Assembly (NCBI GenBank): GCA_007375785.1
Contig: VMEY01000025.1
Span: forward strand, 1-8,054
Length of the DNA stretch: 8,054 nucleotides
Direction of reading: 5' to 3'
From: Parcubacteria group bacterium Athens0416_74
GTDB taxonomy: Bacteria > Patescibacteriota > Minisyncoccia > Phycocordibacterales > UBA2100
Positions 1-8,054 of this stretch are shown here, one piece after another (positions within the stretch are counted from its first letter, which is position 1; each line of letters begins with the position of its first letter). The position numbers were made by a program, and so were the translations under genes. The notes below the pieces were generated by a model. That model saw nothing but the letters and a program-made list of their open reading frames with translations, was not told where the DNA came from and searched no databases.

Positions 1-1492
1 GCTCAACATTGAATAAGAGCGTCCCATGCGTGGGTTCAATCACCCAGAGCGGACCGTCGGAACGGTTTGCGACGTGGTCGAACTGCAAACCGCGTGAGCC
101 ACCCTTCACAACCGTACGATGCTGGCCTTTCGGGCCCGCAACGGTAAACGGAGCGTGAGCGGGTTTCTCCGCGTCGGGTTCGGCGTTGTCGTGTCCGCCC
201 CCACCATTAGTGTCCCGGGTCTTGCCCGTGGCGCTAACGGAGATGGACGGATTATCTTGCATTCCGACAACCTTGTCGTCATCTGGGGCAGCATGACCCG
301 CCCCGACATTGCCGAGCTTGAAGGACTCGATTGTATCCTTGCGGAGCCCTTTGAACGCGTCACTGTTGAGCAGCGATTCGACGTTTTTCAGGCTCCTGAG
401 CGAGAGGTCTTGAATACGTTGACCCTGCCGCTCCTCCTTCACTTCCTTCATGTGCTTCTTTCCGTGCTCAATGAACCACTCCTCGATGACAGTGCAGAAG
501 CCCACGTAAGCATCGTTGCGCACGAACGTCTTGCGATTTTCGTGCAGCTTCGCATTCGAGGTGAGAATTTCGCCCTCGAACACGCCGGACTTGAAGAGTT
601 CGATAACGTCGGCTGACAGGAAGTCCGTCGCGCCCTTCGCGAAGACACCAAAGGCGAAACGGTAGTCATTACCTGCCTCGCCTATCAACACCTTGCCCCT
701 GTATCCGAAGGTGCCCTTGCGAGCGAGATACAAGCGGAAGATGGTGTTGCCAGCGTCCTTCTCGCCGATGGTAACGTCGGGAAGTTTCTTGCCGGAAAAC
801 TTCTTCGCTTTACCGGCAGCCGTCTCCTGGGTTCCATCGGCGTTGATGATGCGGACGCTGACCGCGACATCGCTCCTGCGCATCGCGATGCTGTACTTTT
901 CGAGAATGGCCTCCTTGAGTGCCTCGGCGCTTTGGATGCGCGAGACCTCGCGGTCGACCACGTAGTTATGGATGACGACTCGAGTGCGCCAGTCGACGAA
1001 GCGTGTGCCTTGCGGCGCACGACCCGAAGTAGAACCGGCGGGACGGAATGCGAGTGCGCGAGTGCGAAACGGTATCTGCACCATTTTTGCCTGACATGCG
1101 ACCGTGTCGGTGTCGAACGTCCACTCTTGGTATCCCTCTTTGCCCCTGCGAGCGCAAGAGGTGAACGTGAAGCGTTCGCACTTGCCGAGAGGCGAAATCA
1201 GCCCGAGGCCGAATTGGCCGAGCTTTCCCCGCTCCTTCACGGAGTCGCAGACGCTGCTGAGCGCTTCTTCAAAATGCGCTTTGCTCACGCCTTCCCCATT
1301 GTCAGAGATAGTGATGGACCGTTCCTTGCGATTGATGACGATGCCGACGTGCTTGGCTCCGGAGTCAATCGAATTCTGGACGGCTTCCAAGACCGCTTCG
1401 AAAAGAGAGACGTAAGTCTGTGAGAGCTTGAGGAGAGCTTTGCCATAGTGAAAGCTCACTTGGCTTTTGCCCGATTTGCCTTGGTCGTTCAT
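1..1492 (-). CDS. GHKL (Hsp90/MORC-like) ATPase, C-terminus cut by window edge
   Basis: The frame is open from ATG at 1492 to the window edge, giving 497 residues with no stop. The ATP-binding fold is clear. The N box is EAVQNSIDSGA (residues 36-46, general-base E36, Mg-binding N40), the G1 box is DNGEG (64-68), and a glycine-rich lid GKLGQFGLGLIS (89-100) resembles that of Hsp90. Residues about 190-340 look like the following transducer (S5-type) region. Residues about 398-448 form a polar, Gly/Asp-rich linker, and a further domain starts near 450 (LWVIEP, 482-487). The start is fixed by an ATGA overlap with the upstream HTH gene and by AAGGA nine bases upstream of ATG. GHKL proteins of this type use ATP-driven dimerisation to clamp DNA or proteins. 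The lid and single-chain layout argue against a histidine kinase. The specific role (defence, DNA remodelling, chaperone) is unknown. Confidence 0.85.
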   Translation of the reverse strand, partial: MNDQGKSGKSQVSFHYGKALLKLSQTYVSLFEAVLEAVQNSIDSGAKHVGIVINRKERSITISDNGEGVSKAHFEEALSSVCDSVKERGKLGQFGLGLISPLGKCERFTFTSCARRGKEGYQEWTFDTDTVACQAKMVQIPFRTRALAFRPAGSTSGRAPQGTRFVDWRTRVVIHNYVVDREVSRIQSAEALKEAILEKYSIAMRRSDVAVSVRIINADGTQETAAGKAKKFSGKKLPDVTIGEKDAGNTIFRLYLARKGTFGYRGKVLIGEAGNDYRFAFGVFAKGATDFLSADVIELFKSGVFEGEILTSNAKLHENRKTFVRNDAYVGFCTVIEEWFIEHGKKHMKEVKEERQGQRIQDLSLRSLKNVESLLNSDAFKGLRKDTIESFKLGNVGAGHAAPDDDKVVGMQDNPSISVSATGKTRDTNGGGGHDNAEPDAEKPAHAPFTVAGPKGQHRTVVKGGSRGLQFDHVANRSDGPLWVIEPTHGTLLFNVE

Positions 1493-1508
1493 TGTTCTGC
1501 TTCCTTCT
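1488..1508 (-). promoter_or_regulatory. Translation-start region of the ATPase gene, copy of the one at 2249-2269
   Basis: This 21-base stretch reads, on the minus strand, AGAAGGAAGCA, then two bases, then ACAATGAA. It contains the Shine-Dalgarno AAGGA nine bases before the ATPase ATG. It matches the start region of the preceding gene at 19 of 21 positions, and it lies inside the last codons of that gene (K-K-E-A-E-Q). Confidence 0.7.
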
Positions 1509-2253
1509 TCCTGCTGTTGGAGAGTGCGGTTCTCGCTGCCTCACCGCTGAGTTGAGTCAGCAAGTTGGAGAGACGCGAGACGCCTCGTCCACCTGCAGCG
1601 AGTTCGCGAATGCGTGAACGCTGGCCAGCCGTGAAGCGGTCAGAGAGCACGTATTCGGCGAGCGGTAGCATGGCCGTTATTAATCCCGCGAAGGATTCGG
1701 CAACGGCCGATTGGTTGCCGACCTCATCATGCGATGTTGGTCGGGTCGCCATGACTTCCGGCAATTGTACGCCGCTGGAAGTCACCCGTAGTACATGCGG
1801 TGTAGCCCGCTCCTTTTCTTCGAGTCCAGCCCCGTACAGTTCGACAAAGGACTTGAACTGGCCGAGTTTTTGTCGCGACACTCCACGCTTGCCTCTGAAA
1901 ACCTCCAGCAGAGCGTCGATGGGGCTTCGACCCGTCCCGCCGTAGCCGACAAATTCGGCTATCTCGGCGAGGGATGCGACGCGAAATGCGCACAGTCGTG
2001 CCGCATCTCGCACCTCTGACGAAAGCTCCTGAAGTTCCTCGACCTCGTAGCCGAGAAATTCCAGGTAGAAGCGGAGACGAATGAGCGGCTCGCCAACCGG
2101 CATTCGACCTGCCGAGAACCACTCGTGAACGGTGAAGTCTCCAACACCTGCGAAGTTGGCAATCATTTTCCGCTTGTCGAAGAATTGGCTGCCTTTGATT
2201 ACTTTCGCGAGATGCGCGAGGCACTGCTTCGTAGTTCCTCGAATCTGTTTCAT
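1489..2253 (-). CDS. Putative DNA-binding protein with two HTH-like segments
   Basis: This is a soluble protein of 254 residues. I do not recognise it as a named family. Residues about 28-75 look like a helix-turn-helix of XRE/Cro flavour (MIANFAGVGDFTVHEWFSAG, then PVGEPLIRL and a long helix). Residues about 97-145 repeat the same pattern (AEIAEFVGYGG, then GKRGVSRQKLGQF and a helix), which suggests an internal duplication. Residues about 187-242 form a third, helical block. An ATG two codons upstream (2259) is possible. ATG 2253 is preferred because it gives a normal nine-base spacing to AAGGA and aligns exactly with the start of the next gene. The stop overlaps the ATPase start (ATGA), so the two are probably translationally coupled. 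It may be the operon's DNA-binding or autoregulatory subunit, which is an inference. Confidence 0.8.
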   Translation of the reverse strand: MKQIRGTTKQCLAHLAKVIKGSQFFDKRKMIANFAGVGDFTVHEWFSAGRMPVGEPLIRLRFYLEFLGYEVEELQELSSEVRDAARLCAFRVASLAEIAEFVGYGGTGRSPIDALLEVFRGKRGVSRQKLGQFKSFVELYGAGLEEKERATPHVLRVTSSGVQLPEVMATRPTSHDEVGNQSAVAESFAGLITAMLPLAEYVLSDRFTAGQRSRIRELAAGGRGVSRLSNLLTQLSGEAARTALSNSRKKEAEQ

Positions 2254-2269
2254 TGTCATGCTTCCTTCT
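2249..2269 (-). promoter_or_regulatory. Translation-start region of the HTH gene
   Basis: AGAAGGAAGCA, two bases, then ACAATGAA on the minus strand, starting at the last base of the previous stop codon. It differs from the 1488-1508 copy at two bases only. One difference creates an extra in-frame ATG (2259-2257) just three bases after AGGA, which is too close for good initiation. The shared layout points to ATG 2253. Confidence 0.65.
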
Positions 2270-2580
2270 CACTGCTTGCTGCTGTTGGTCGGCTCTACGG
2301 GGCGTGCCAGTTTGGCCCGCCAACCGTGCGTGAACCGTTGAATCTTCTCAAGCGCCACAACCTGCCCGAACTCGAGAGGCGTATCGCCTTTCCAATATGA
2401 CAGAGAAAACGTGATGCTTGTCTTCGCGGTCAAGTCTGCCGTCACCGATTCCGGTAAGGGGAAGGCCACGGCGAAGGGGGTTTTCCCTTCGGGAACCGCT
2501 GTAACGATGGCCCCGATTGATGCTTTTATCGCGTCACTGGGAGGAGCATCGCGACGCCTTGCTTCCTGCTTATTGCTCAT
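2269..2580 (-). CDS. Small protein of unknown function, first gene of the ATPase operon
   Basis: This encodes 103 residues, and I do not recognise the family. It has no signal peptide and no membrane segment. The first 20 residues are charged (KQEARRRD). The rest alternates short beta-like stretches: IGAIVTAV (22-29), FAVAFPLP, TSITFSLSYW (54-63) and GQVVALEKI, followed by RFTHGWRAKLARPVEP near the end. This suggests a small beta-rich domain with a basic, aromatic C-terminal strand. The start is supported by AGGA nine bases before ATG and by a strong promoter about 60 bases upstream. The stop is nine bases before the next ATG, and its last base begins the next gene's ribosome-binding region, so it is the first cistron of the operon. 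It could be an accessory or adaptor subunit, and nothing in the sequence decides this. Confidence 0.75.
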   Translation of the reverse strand: MSNKQEARRRDAPPSDAIKASIGAIVTAVPEGKTPFAVAFPLPESVTADLTAKTSITFSLSYWKGDTPLEFGQVVALEKIQRFTHGWRAKLARPVEPTNSSKQ

Positions 2581-2590
2581 TGCTGTTATT

Positions 2591-2613
2591 CCTTTTTCAA
2601 AGGACAGTCGTCC
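2591..2613 (-). promoter_or_regulatory. Two overlapping small hairpins in the operon leader, one covering the ribosome-binding site
   Basis: In the minus-strand transcript, GGAC-gact-GTCC (2613-2602) is followed by CCTTT-gaa-AAAGG (2603-2591). They share two bases and so compete. The second includes the GG of the AGGA ribosome-binding site (2593-2590) of the first gene. The stems are only 4 and 5 bp, so any control role is a guess. Confidence 0.3.
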
Positions 2614-2638
2614 ACATCAGGATTGACATGGAATTAGT

Positions 2639-2667
2639 ATTATATCGTAATAAGTGCGCTGCGTCAA
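2639..2667 (-). promoter_or_regulatory. Sigma-70 promoter of the three-gene operon
   Basis: On the minus strand the -35 box is TTGACG (2667-2662), the spacer is exactly 17 bases, and the -10 box is TATAAT (2644-2639). Only one base departs from consensus. The predicted transcript start is near 2632, leaving a leader of about 50 bases. The -10 box lies in an inverted repeat TATTA-tatcg-TAATA (2638-2652), a possible operator for the HTH protein encoded in the operon. Confidence 0.85.
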
Positions 2668-2675
2668 CGTTTATA

Positions 2676-2686
2676 TTTCACTGAAA
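2676..2686. promoter_or_regulatory. Short palindrome just upstream of the operon -35 box
   Basis: TTTCACTGAAA is an 11-base perfect palindrome around a central C, eight bases upstream of the -35 box and nine bases after the end of the cell-division gene. It could be an activator or repressor site. An 11-base palindrome is weak evidence alone. Confidence 0.25.
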
Positions 2687-2694
2687 GCGAATGC

Positions 2695-3069
2695 CTACCA
2701 AAAAGGCAGGAACTTGGTGACCCACTGTCTCAGCGTCGATGATGCTTGAATCGGTTCTGCCTGTGGGGACTCAACTATCACGATGAGTCCTTCCCCCTCT
2801 CGTCCCACCCCGTACTGCTCTCTCAAAGCCTCTTCCTTACCCCTATCGGTCTTAAGTTTGCGTATGTGCCCGCTCAGGCTCGCCTCCTGCACTCTCAGGT
2901 CGTCGAGCTGCCTCTCAGCCTGCTCACGAAGCGCACGAGACTCCCTCTCCTTTTCGGAAACGCCCCACACAGCAAAGCTGGCGACGATGATTAAGAGAAT
3001 CAGCACCACAATACTGAGTCGTCTCCAAAAGAGTCTCACAAGCGCTGCGTGTCGCTCGCGTATTGCCAT
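2695..3069 (-). CDS. DivIC/FtsB-like septum formation initiator protein
   Basis: This 124-residue protein has the classic FtsB/DivIC layout: a short basic cytoplasmic N-terminus (1-17), one membrane helix (about 18-36, SIVVLILLIIVASFAVWG), a coiled coil (about 38-82, rich in E, R, Q and L), then YGVGREGEGLIVIVE (86-100). The last segment matches the conserved region where the family's coiled coil ends with Gly-Arg-x-Gly-Glu. In known bacteria these proteins bridge FtsL and FtsQ/DivIB and help switch on septal wall synthesis. A tail of about 24 residues ends in LPFW. The ATG at 3069 has no Shine-Dalgarno but sits about eight bases downstream of a predicted transcript start, so it may be nearly leaderless. 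FtsB and DivIC cannot be told apart here, so no symbol is given. Confidence 0.85.
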   Translation of the reverse strand: MAIRERHAALVRLFWRRLSIVVLILLIIVASFAVWGVSEKERESRALREQAERQLDDLRVQEASLSGHIRKLKTDRGKEEALREQYGVGREGEGLIVIVESPQAEPIQASSTLRQWVTKFLPFW

Positions 3070-3091
3070 TTCGGTATCGTAGCATTATATT
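3063..3091 (+). promoter_or_regulatory. Promoter candidate for the 46-residue membrane protein
   Basis: TTGCCA (3063-3068), a 17-base spacer, then TATATT (3086-3091). Transcription would begin near 3098, only about eight bases before the ATG at 3106. The -35 box lies over the first codons of the divergent cell-division gene. Confidence 0.5.
3084..3089 (-). promoter_or_regulatory. -10 box for the DivIC/FtsB-like gene
   Basis: An exact TATAAT on the minus strand (3089-3084), placing a transcript start near 3077 and the ATG at 3069. No convincing -35 box is seen at 16-18 bases, and no extended TGn. It overlaps the plus-strand -10 candidate by four bases. Confidence 0.5.
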
Positions 3092-3105
3092 GATGGAACA
3101 AAGAT

Positions 3106-3246
3106 ATGAGCTTCCTGTTTCATCACCGCACCCGGAAGATAATGAAGATTGCCTGGGGCTTCGTGGCTGTCGTTATCATATTGGGCATGGTGCTCTTCTT
3201 CGCGCCGGGCCTCCCCGACTTCATCTTCGGCCTTCTCCTGAAGTAG
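3106..3246 (+). CDS. 46-residue single-pass membrane protein
   Basis: This small gene is the only one on the plus strand. Its 46 residues have a basic N-terminus (HHRTRKIMK, 6-14), one strongly hydrophobic segment (about 15-33, IAWGFVAVVIILGMVLFF), then APGLPDF and a hydrophobic end GLLLK. The basic start suggests N-in topology. Support comes from its membrane-protein composition, a GGA eight bases before the ATG, a promoter candidate upstream, and an exact fit between the divergent start at 3069 and the lepA stop: its TAG ends 2 bases before the lepA stop codon. Without it, the 179 bases between the flanking genes would be empty. The function is unknown. It could be a small envelope or division accessory protein given the divergent partner, which is an inference from position only. 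Confidence 0.65.
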   Translation: MSFLFHHRTRKIMKIAWGFVAVVIILGMVLFFAPGLPDFIFGLLLK

Positions 3247-3248
3247 AG

Positions 3249-5039
3249 TTACTCCGCACCCGTATCTCGGACGACCTTGAGAAACACGTCGGGCGGGATT
3301 TCTACTGTGCCGCGCGCAAGCATGCGCTTCTTTCCTTTCTTCTGCTTATCACGTAGTTTCATCTTTCTCGTGATGTCGCCCCCGTACATGTGCTGAGTGA
3401 CGTCTTTTTTCATTGCAGAGAGACGCCTCGACGCGACGATGCGTCCGGAGACTCTTGCCTGAATCTTGAGTTCGAACATCTGTCGCGGAAGAAGCTTCTC
3501 GAGCTTCTCTACCATTGACTCGGCCTCCTGCTGAATCCTCCTTTTCGATACGATGCGCGCAAACGCAGGCACAGGCTCTTCCGCGACCAGTACGTCGAGA
3601 CGCATCACATCGGCATCGCGCATGCCTATGAGTTCGTACGAAAGCGACGCGTACCCGCTCGAGACGCTCTTGAGCTTGTCGAAAAATTGGCGCATGAGCT
3701 CTCGGAGCGGCATCTTCGCGTGCACGGCAGTCTTACCGTCTGGCAGCGTCTCCGTGTCCCCCACTTCCGCTTCGTGATCGTACAGTAGCTGTGCGATACC
3801 GCCGAGATACTCCGGCGGAGAGATTACGGTTATATCGGCCCACATCTCCCGCACCTTCTTCGCAAGACCATCATCCGGCATCCGAGCGGGCGAATACACC
3901 TCTTCAACCTCACCATTCATGTGTGTGACTTCGTAGACTGTCGTCGGCATGGTCACGACAAGGTCGAGCATAAATTCGCGGCGCAGACGCTCTATTACAA
4001 TCTCCAAATGGAGCATGCCCAGAAAGCCGCAGCGGAAGCCTTTCCCCATGATGCCGGAGGACTCTTCTTCATATGAAAGCGACGAGTCAGAGAGCCTGAG
4101 ACGCTCCAGAGATTGTCTCAACAGCGCAAGGTCATCTTGACTCTCCGGGTAGACCGATGCCCAGATGACGGGGGTCGGGGAGCGATAGCCATGAAATGCG
4201 GGTCCGGGATTCTTCACCGAGGTCACTGTATCGCCCACCGACGCGATACCGGGCTTTTTGATTCCGGTAACGATATATCCGATTTCTCCCTCGAGAAGTT
4301 TGCTGCGAGGTGATTCATCGGGTGTGAGCACCCCTACTTCGAGCGCATTGAACTGCGCATCGGCTGCGATTAATTTTAGCGTGTCTCCTTTCGCTATCTC
4401 ACCTCCGAAAATACGGCAATAGATTATGACGCCGCGGTGATCAGAGTATCCGAAATCAAAGACCAGCGCCTGTGACGCTCCGCTTCCTTTCGGCGGCGGG
4501 ACTCTCTCCACGATAGCATCGAGTATTTCAGCAACGCCTTGACCCGTCTTGCCTGACGCAGGGAGAACGTCGGATTCCTTACAGCCAAGCAGTCTCGCGA
4601 GCTCACTCGTTATTTCAGGTACACGCGCCGCAGGCGCATCGATTTTGGATACCACCGGCACAATGACAAGACCGAGTTCTTTTGCGACTGAGAGCACCGA
4701 GAGTGTTTGCGCTTCGACTCCCTGAGTGGAATCGACAAGCAGGACCACCCCCTCGACGGCAGTGAGTGCACGTGACACTTCGTAGGAGAAGTCGACGTGG
4801 CCCGGTGTATCAATAAGATTGATGACGTACTCCTCCCCGTCTTTTTTCCAATTCATGCGCACCGGCTGCATCTTTATAGTGATGCCGCGCTCACGCTCCA
4901 AGTCCATTTTATCGAGTACCTGTGCCTGCATATGACGAGGTTCGATAGTGTGGGTGATTTCAAGCATGCGATCAGCAAGCGTCGACTTGCCGTGATCAAT
5001 GTGCGCGATGATTGAGAAGTTTCGTATGTTTTTCGCCAT
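3249..5039 (-). CDS. lepA: Elongation factor 4 (LepA), ribosomal GTPase
   Basis: The protein has 596 residues, full length for LepA (about 600). This cytoplasmic GTPase acts on translating ribosomes and is thought to aid back-translocation, stalled ribosomes or subunit biogenesis. G1 is AHIDHGKST (12-20), G2 is RGITI (51-55) and G3 is DTPGH (77-81). Domain II, the EF-G-like domains III and V, and the LepA-specific C-terminal domain follow, with MYGGDITRKMKLRDKQKKGK near residues 550-570. Two nucleotide-specificity motifs are unusual: G4 reads SKID (131-134) where NKID is usual, and G5 reads SGK (162-164) where SAK is usual. The ATG has only a weak AGG six bases upstream. It lies 160 bases after murJ, across the inverted repeat, and may be co-transcribed with it. 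The gene ends convergent with the small plus-strand gene. I see no clear intrinsic terminator. Confidence 0.97.
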   Translation of the reverse strand: MAKNIRNFSIIAHIDHGKSTLADRMLEITHTIEPRHMQAQVLDKMDLERERGITIKMQPVRMNWKKDGEEYVINLIDTPGHVDFSYEVSRALTAVEGVVLLVDSTQGVEAQTLSVLSVAKELGLVIVPVVSKIDAPAARVPEITSELARLLGCKESDVLPASGKTGQGVAEILDAIVERVPPPKGSGASQALVFDFGYSDHRGVIIYCRIFGGEIAKGDTLKLIAADAQFNALEVGVLTPDESPRSKLLEGEIGYIVTGIKKPGIASVGDTVTSVKNPGPAFHGYRSPTPVIWASVYPESQDDLALLRQSLERLRLSDSSLSYEEESSGIMGKGFRCGFLGMLHLEIVIERLRREFMLDLVVTMPTTVYEVTHMNGEVEEVYSPARMPDDGLAKKVREMWADITVISPPEYLGGIAQLLYDHEAEVGDTETLPDGKTAVHAKMPLRELMRQFFDKLKSVSSGYASLSYELIGMRDADVMRLDVLVAEEPVPAFARIVSKRRIQQEAESMVEKLEKLLPRQMFELKIQARVSGRIVASRRLSAMKKDVTQHMYGGDITRKMKLRDKQKKGKKRMLARGTVEIPPDVFLKVVRDTGAE

Positions 5040-8000
5040 GGCAGCCTATGGTAGCAAATAAGTCGGCCCCACGCTCCCCTGTCAGTACCCTGCGAGTGCG
5101 GCGGTACCTTTTGCCGGCTTCGCAGACCCGACGGGGCCGAGACTGAGCGCTGGCGCAGCAGCGCCAGATAGCGACGGCAAAAGGTACCGCCGTCGAGCCT
5201 TACTCTTCTGCCGACGATACCAGGATAACCTCGTCCTTCGGCTGTGCTCTCCAGAGTCGAGCGCGTACCGATGCCACAGTCTCAACGTATTCGCGACTCG
5301 CGAGAAAATGGTACGTCATACCTGCTGCCACGATACCGCACACACCACCCCCGAATCCGGTCAGGAAGACTGCGAGCGATGAGGTCGTATCCGCGAACAC
5401 ACCGATGATGGTGAGTCCTATGTACGCTGCGACCGCGCCGGCCACTGCAGCCACGATACTCTCGAAGAATGCACTACGCACTTGCGCAACGAAGCCATTG
5501 AATCGTCTCTCAAACAAAATTGCCATCAAGATCGTGCCGAGGAGAGAGGATGCCGTGTATGCAAGCGCGAGTCCGAGTACGGCTGTGCCAGGGAGATTCT
5601 CTACTCGGAGTGCATGCTCAATCCAGCCGAGGATTGCAGGAGTGGAGAGTGCGCCGAGCATGAGCGCGGCAAGCGCGAGCGTAAGGAGCGCCATACAGGC
5701 AGAGACAACGAACGGAACGAATGTCCTCCCAGCCGCATAGTATCCGCGCACGAGCAGCAGCATGATGCCCTGGCTAACCAATGAGAAAGCCAGAAGTGCG
5801 AATGCTGCTGCGGTGAGACGAGTGTCGGTCCAGTCGAATGCACCGGTTCCCAGGACCACGCGCACGATATATGCACGGAGTATCAATATGAGCGCACTCG
5901 CGGGCACCGACCAGAAGAACACGTATCTCGCGGCCGTCGCTACATGCACTATAAATTCATTCCTTTCCCCGCGCGAAAGAGCGAGCGCGAGCGTAGGAAA
6001 TGCTGCCACCGAATAGGATGCGCCGATAATGGCGAGCGGTACTGCCTGTAGATTGAACGCAAACATAAAAACAGATACCGAGCCCACAGTGAGTGTCGAG
6101 CCAAGTGCTACGAGTCCCAGAAAGGCTATTTGGTTCATCGAGAGTGCGAGCGCACGCGGGATAGAGACTCGCGCAGTCTCGAAGAGCGCTCGAGGTTCTA
6201 CAAACCGGGGCAATCGTAGGAAATATCCGTCCGCGACAATGGAGGGCAGTTGGATACTGAGATGCAGCGCCGCGCCAATTACCACTCCTACCGCAAGCCC
6301 GCTGAGCCCCAACAGCGGATACAAGAAAACGATGCCTATGATAATGCCTATGTTGTAGAGAAGCGGAGAGAGCGCATAGATTGCATACCGATGCTGCACC
6401 TGAGTAATCGCAGCGAGAATGTTTGAGAGACCCAGAAGAATAGGCTGCAGGAGCAGTATCCGCGTGACGGAGACAAGCAAATCAGCGTTCTCACCGACGT
6501 ACGCAGGAAAGAGCAACGAGAGCATGTACGGAGCGAAAAGTGCCGCAATACCGGAGAGGATGACGGCAAGGACCGAGAAGCCAAGAACGACGGTATCGAT
6601 ATAATCTCTCTGCTCTTCTTTGCTTCGACGAACGAGCTCCGGAATAAGTATATATACAGAGACGAGCGCTCCCGTCGCGACGAAGAGCAGGTCCGGTATG
6701 CGAAAGCCGGCGTAGTAGATATCGAGTGTCGTCGACGCACCAAAGGCATGGGCGAGCAGTCTGTCACGCACGAGCGCGAGGAGAGACGAAAGGAGCGCAA
6801 ACGTGGCGAGCACGTATGCTGCTGCGTGCAATCCGCGGACTTCGCTTGAGAGAAACCGAAATGCGCGCTCTGCTATCGCTATCATAGGACGCCGAGCATG
6901 TGCTCTCCGTTCGATTTCATGACACCCATACGCAGCTAGCGCGTATTCTCCCCTCCCTGAGGCGGTAAGCCTGCGCGAATATTTTCGATGATACCGGCAA
7001 GCGTTGCGTCGCCAGGATTTGTTCTTGCGGCGCTCTCGAGCATGGCAAGCGCGTCTTCGGCGCGGCCGAGCTTCTCATAACTCAAACCAAGCAGGAAGAG
7101 CGCATTCGCGTAGTTGTTCTGAAGCGCCACGGCTTTCTCGAGTGATTGAACTGCCTCCACATATGAGCCCGCGTCGTAGAGTATCGCTCCGAGGTTGTAC
7201 CAGCTTATTGAATCCTCGGGAGCTATCTGGGCGACGACCGCAGCGTCTTTCACCGATGCTTCGCGGTTGCCTAGCGCTGCGTGCACTTGAGAGCGCAGCA
7301 GATATGCGGCCGCAAAATTGCTCTTGAGACTGATGGCCCGATCGAGGAGCATGATTGCCTGCGGCAAGTCATCTTTCGCTATGTAGAGCTGCGCCCTCTG
7401 CACGAGCGGTAGCGGACTCAGCGGATTGTCTGCAGACACTTTCTCAAAAGCGGCTTCTGCATTTTCAAATGCGCCTTGCACACCTGCACCCGCGAGATTC
7501 TTGTAGAGTCCCGCAAGCGCAAGCCAGTTCTGATAGTCGCCGCTATTGATGGAGACCGCTGCAAGGCCGTGTTGAATCGTCGTCTCGAGCGAGACCTGCA
7601 ATACTGCAGTCGCCTGGTCAGTCGTATCCCCCGCTGCGACCAGCTCGCCAAGGCGAATAAGGCCGAGCTCGACGGCCGCTCGGTGTGCACGGTCGTTGTT
7701 GGGATACACGAGGAGCGCCGTCTGAAGCAACGAAAGCGCTTGCACCGCGTCACTATTCTTGCGATAGGCCGCGCCGCTACGATTGACGAGTATCTCGGAG
7801 ACAGTCGCTCGAAGCGCTCCAAGCGATGCAACGATTATGGCGAGAATGGTGAGTGCGAAAAGTGCCGTGCGAACACGACCCTTCCATGACTCGGAAGAGA
7901 ATCCGAGGCTCCAAGAGCGCACGCCATCTGCCGACGCAAGCACGCCCAGCAAAAGGAATGTGAGCGCCGAAAGCACGACGGTCGGTACGTACACAATGTG

Positions 8001-8054
8001 AAATGCGCCAAGGTAGAGCGCCCCGAAGAGAAGTGCTGCATGTTCATATGAGTC

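Overview
The window looks like chromosomal DNA from a small-genome bacterium with a peptidoglycan wall. My best guess is a Patescibacteria/CPR lineage (Parcubacteria-like). That is inferred from protein character: a membrane protein with a C-terminal TPR tail resembling CPR O-antigen-ligase-like proteins, a MurJ with a divergent N-terminal motif, a short DivIC/FtsB-type protein, compact spacing and weak or absent Shine-Dalgarno sequences on several core genes. TAA, TAG and TGA all end reading frames here, so there is no sign of a recoded stop. All genes but one lie on the minus strand, so the genes read from right to left.

Right part (8054 to 3249, minus): the C-terminal part of a membrane/TPR protein, then murJ (lipid II flippase), then a 160-base gap holding a perfect 18-bp inverted repeat, then lepA (elongation factor 4). 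The TPR gene and murJ are linked by an unusual junction. After the TPR stop, the same frame runs 17 more sense codons and ends on a TGA that overlaps the murJ start codon.

Middle (3246 to 2695): a 46-residue single-pass membrane protein is encoded on the plus strand. It meets lepA tail to tail with a 2-base gap, and it diverges from a DivIC/FtsB-like cell-division gene. The 36 bases between the two start codons hold overlapping divergent promoter elements.

Left part (2667 to 1, minus): a separate three-gene operon with its own near-consensus sigma-70 promoter (TTGACG, 17-base spacer, TATAAT). It encodes a 103-residue protein of unknown function, a protein of about 254 residues with two helix-turn-helix-like segments, and a large GHKL (Hsp90/MORC-like) ATPase that runs off the window edge. 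The third gene is not visible as a complete reading frame because its end lies outside the window, but it is open across 497 codons with all GHKL motifs intact. The last two genes carry nearly identical translation-start regions (19 of 21 bases) and overlap by ATGA. This operon is the part of the window most likely to be an undescribed system: a putative DNA-binding protein coupled to a conformational ATPase, possibly in conflict or chromosome biology. Its function is not shown by the sequence.
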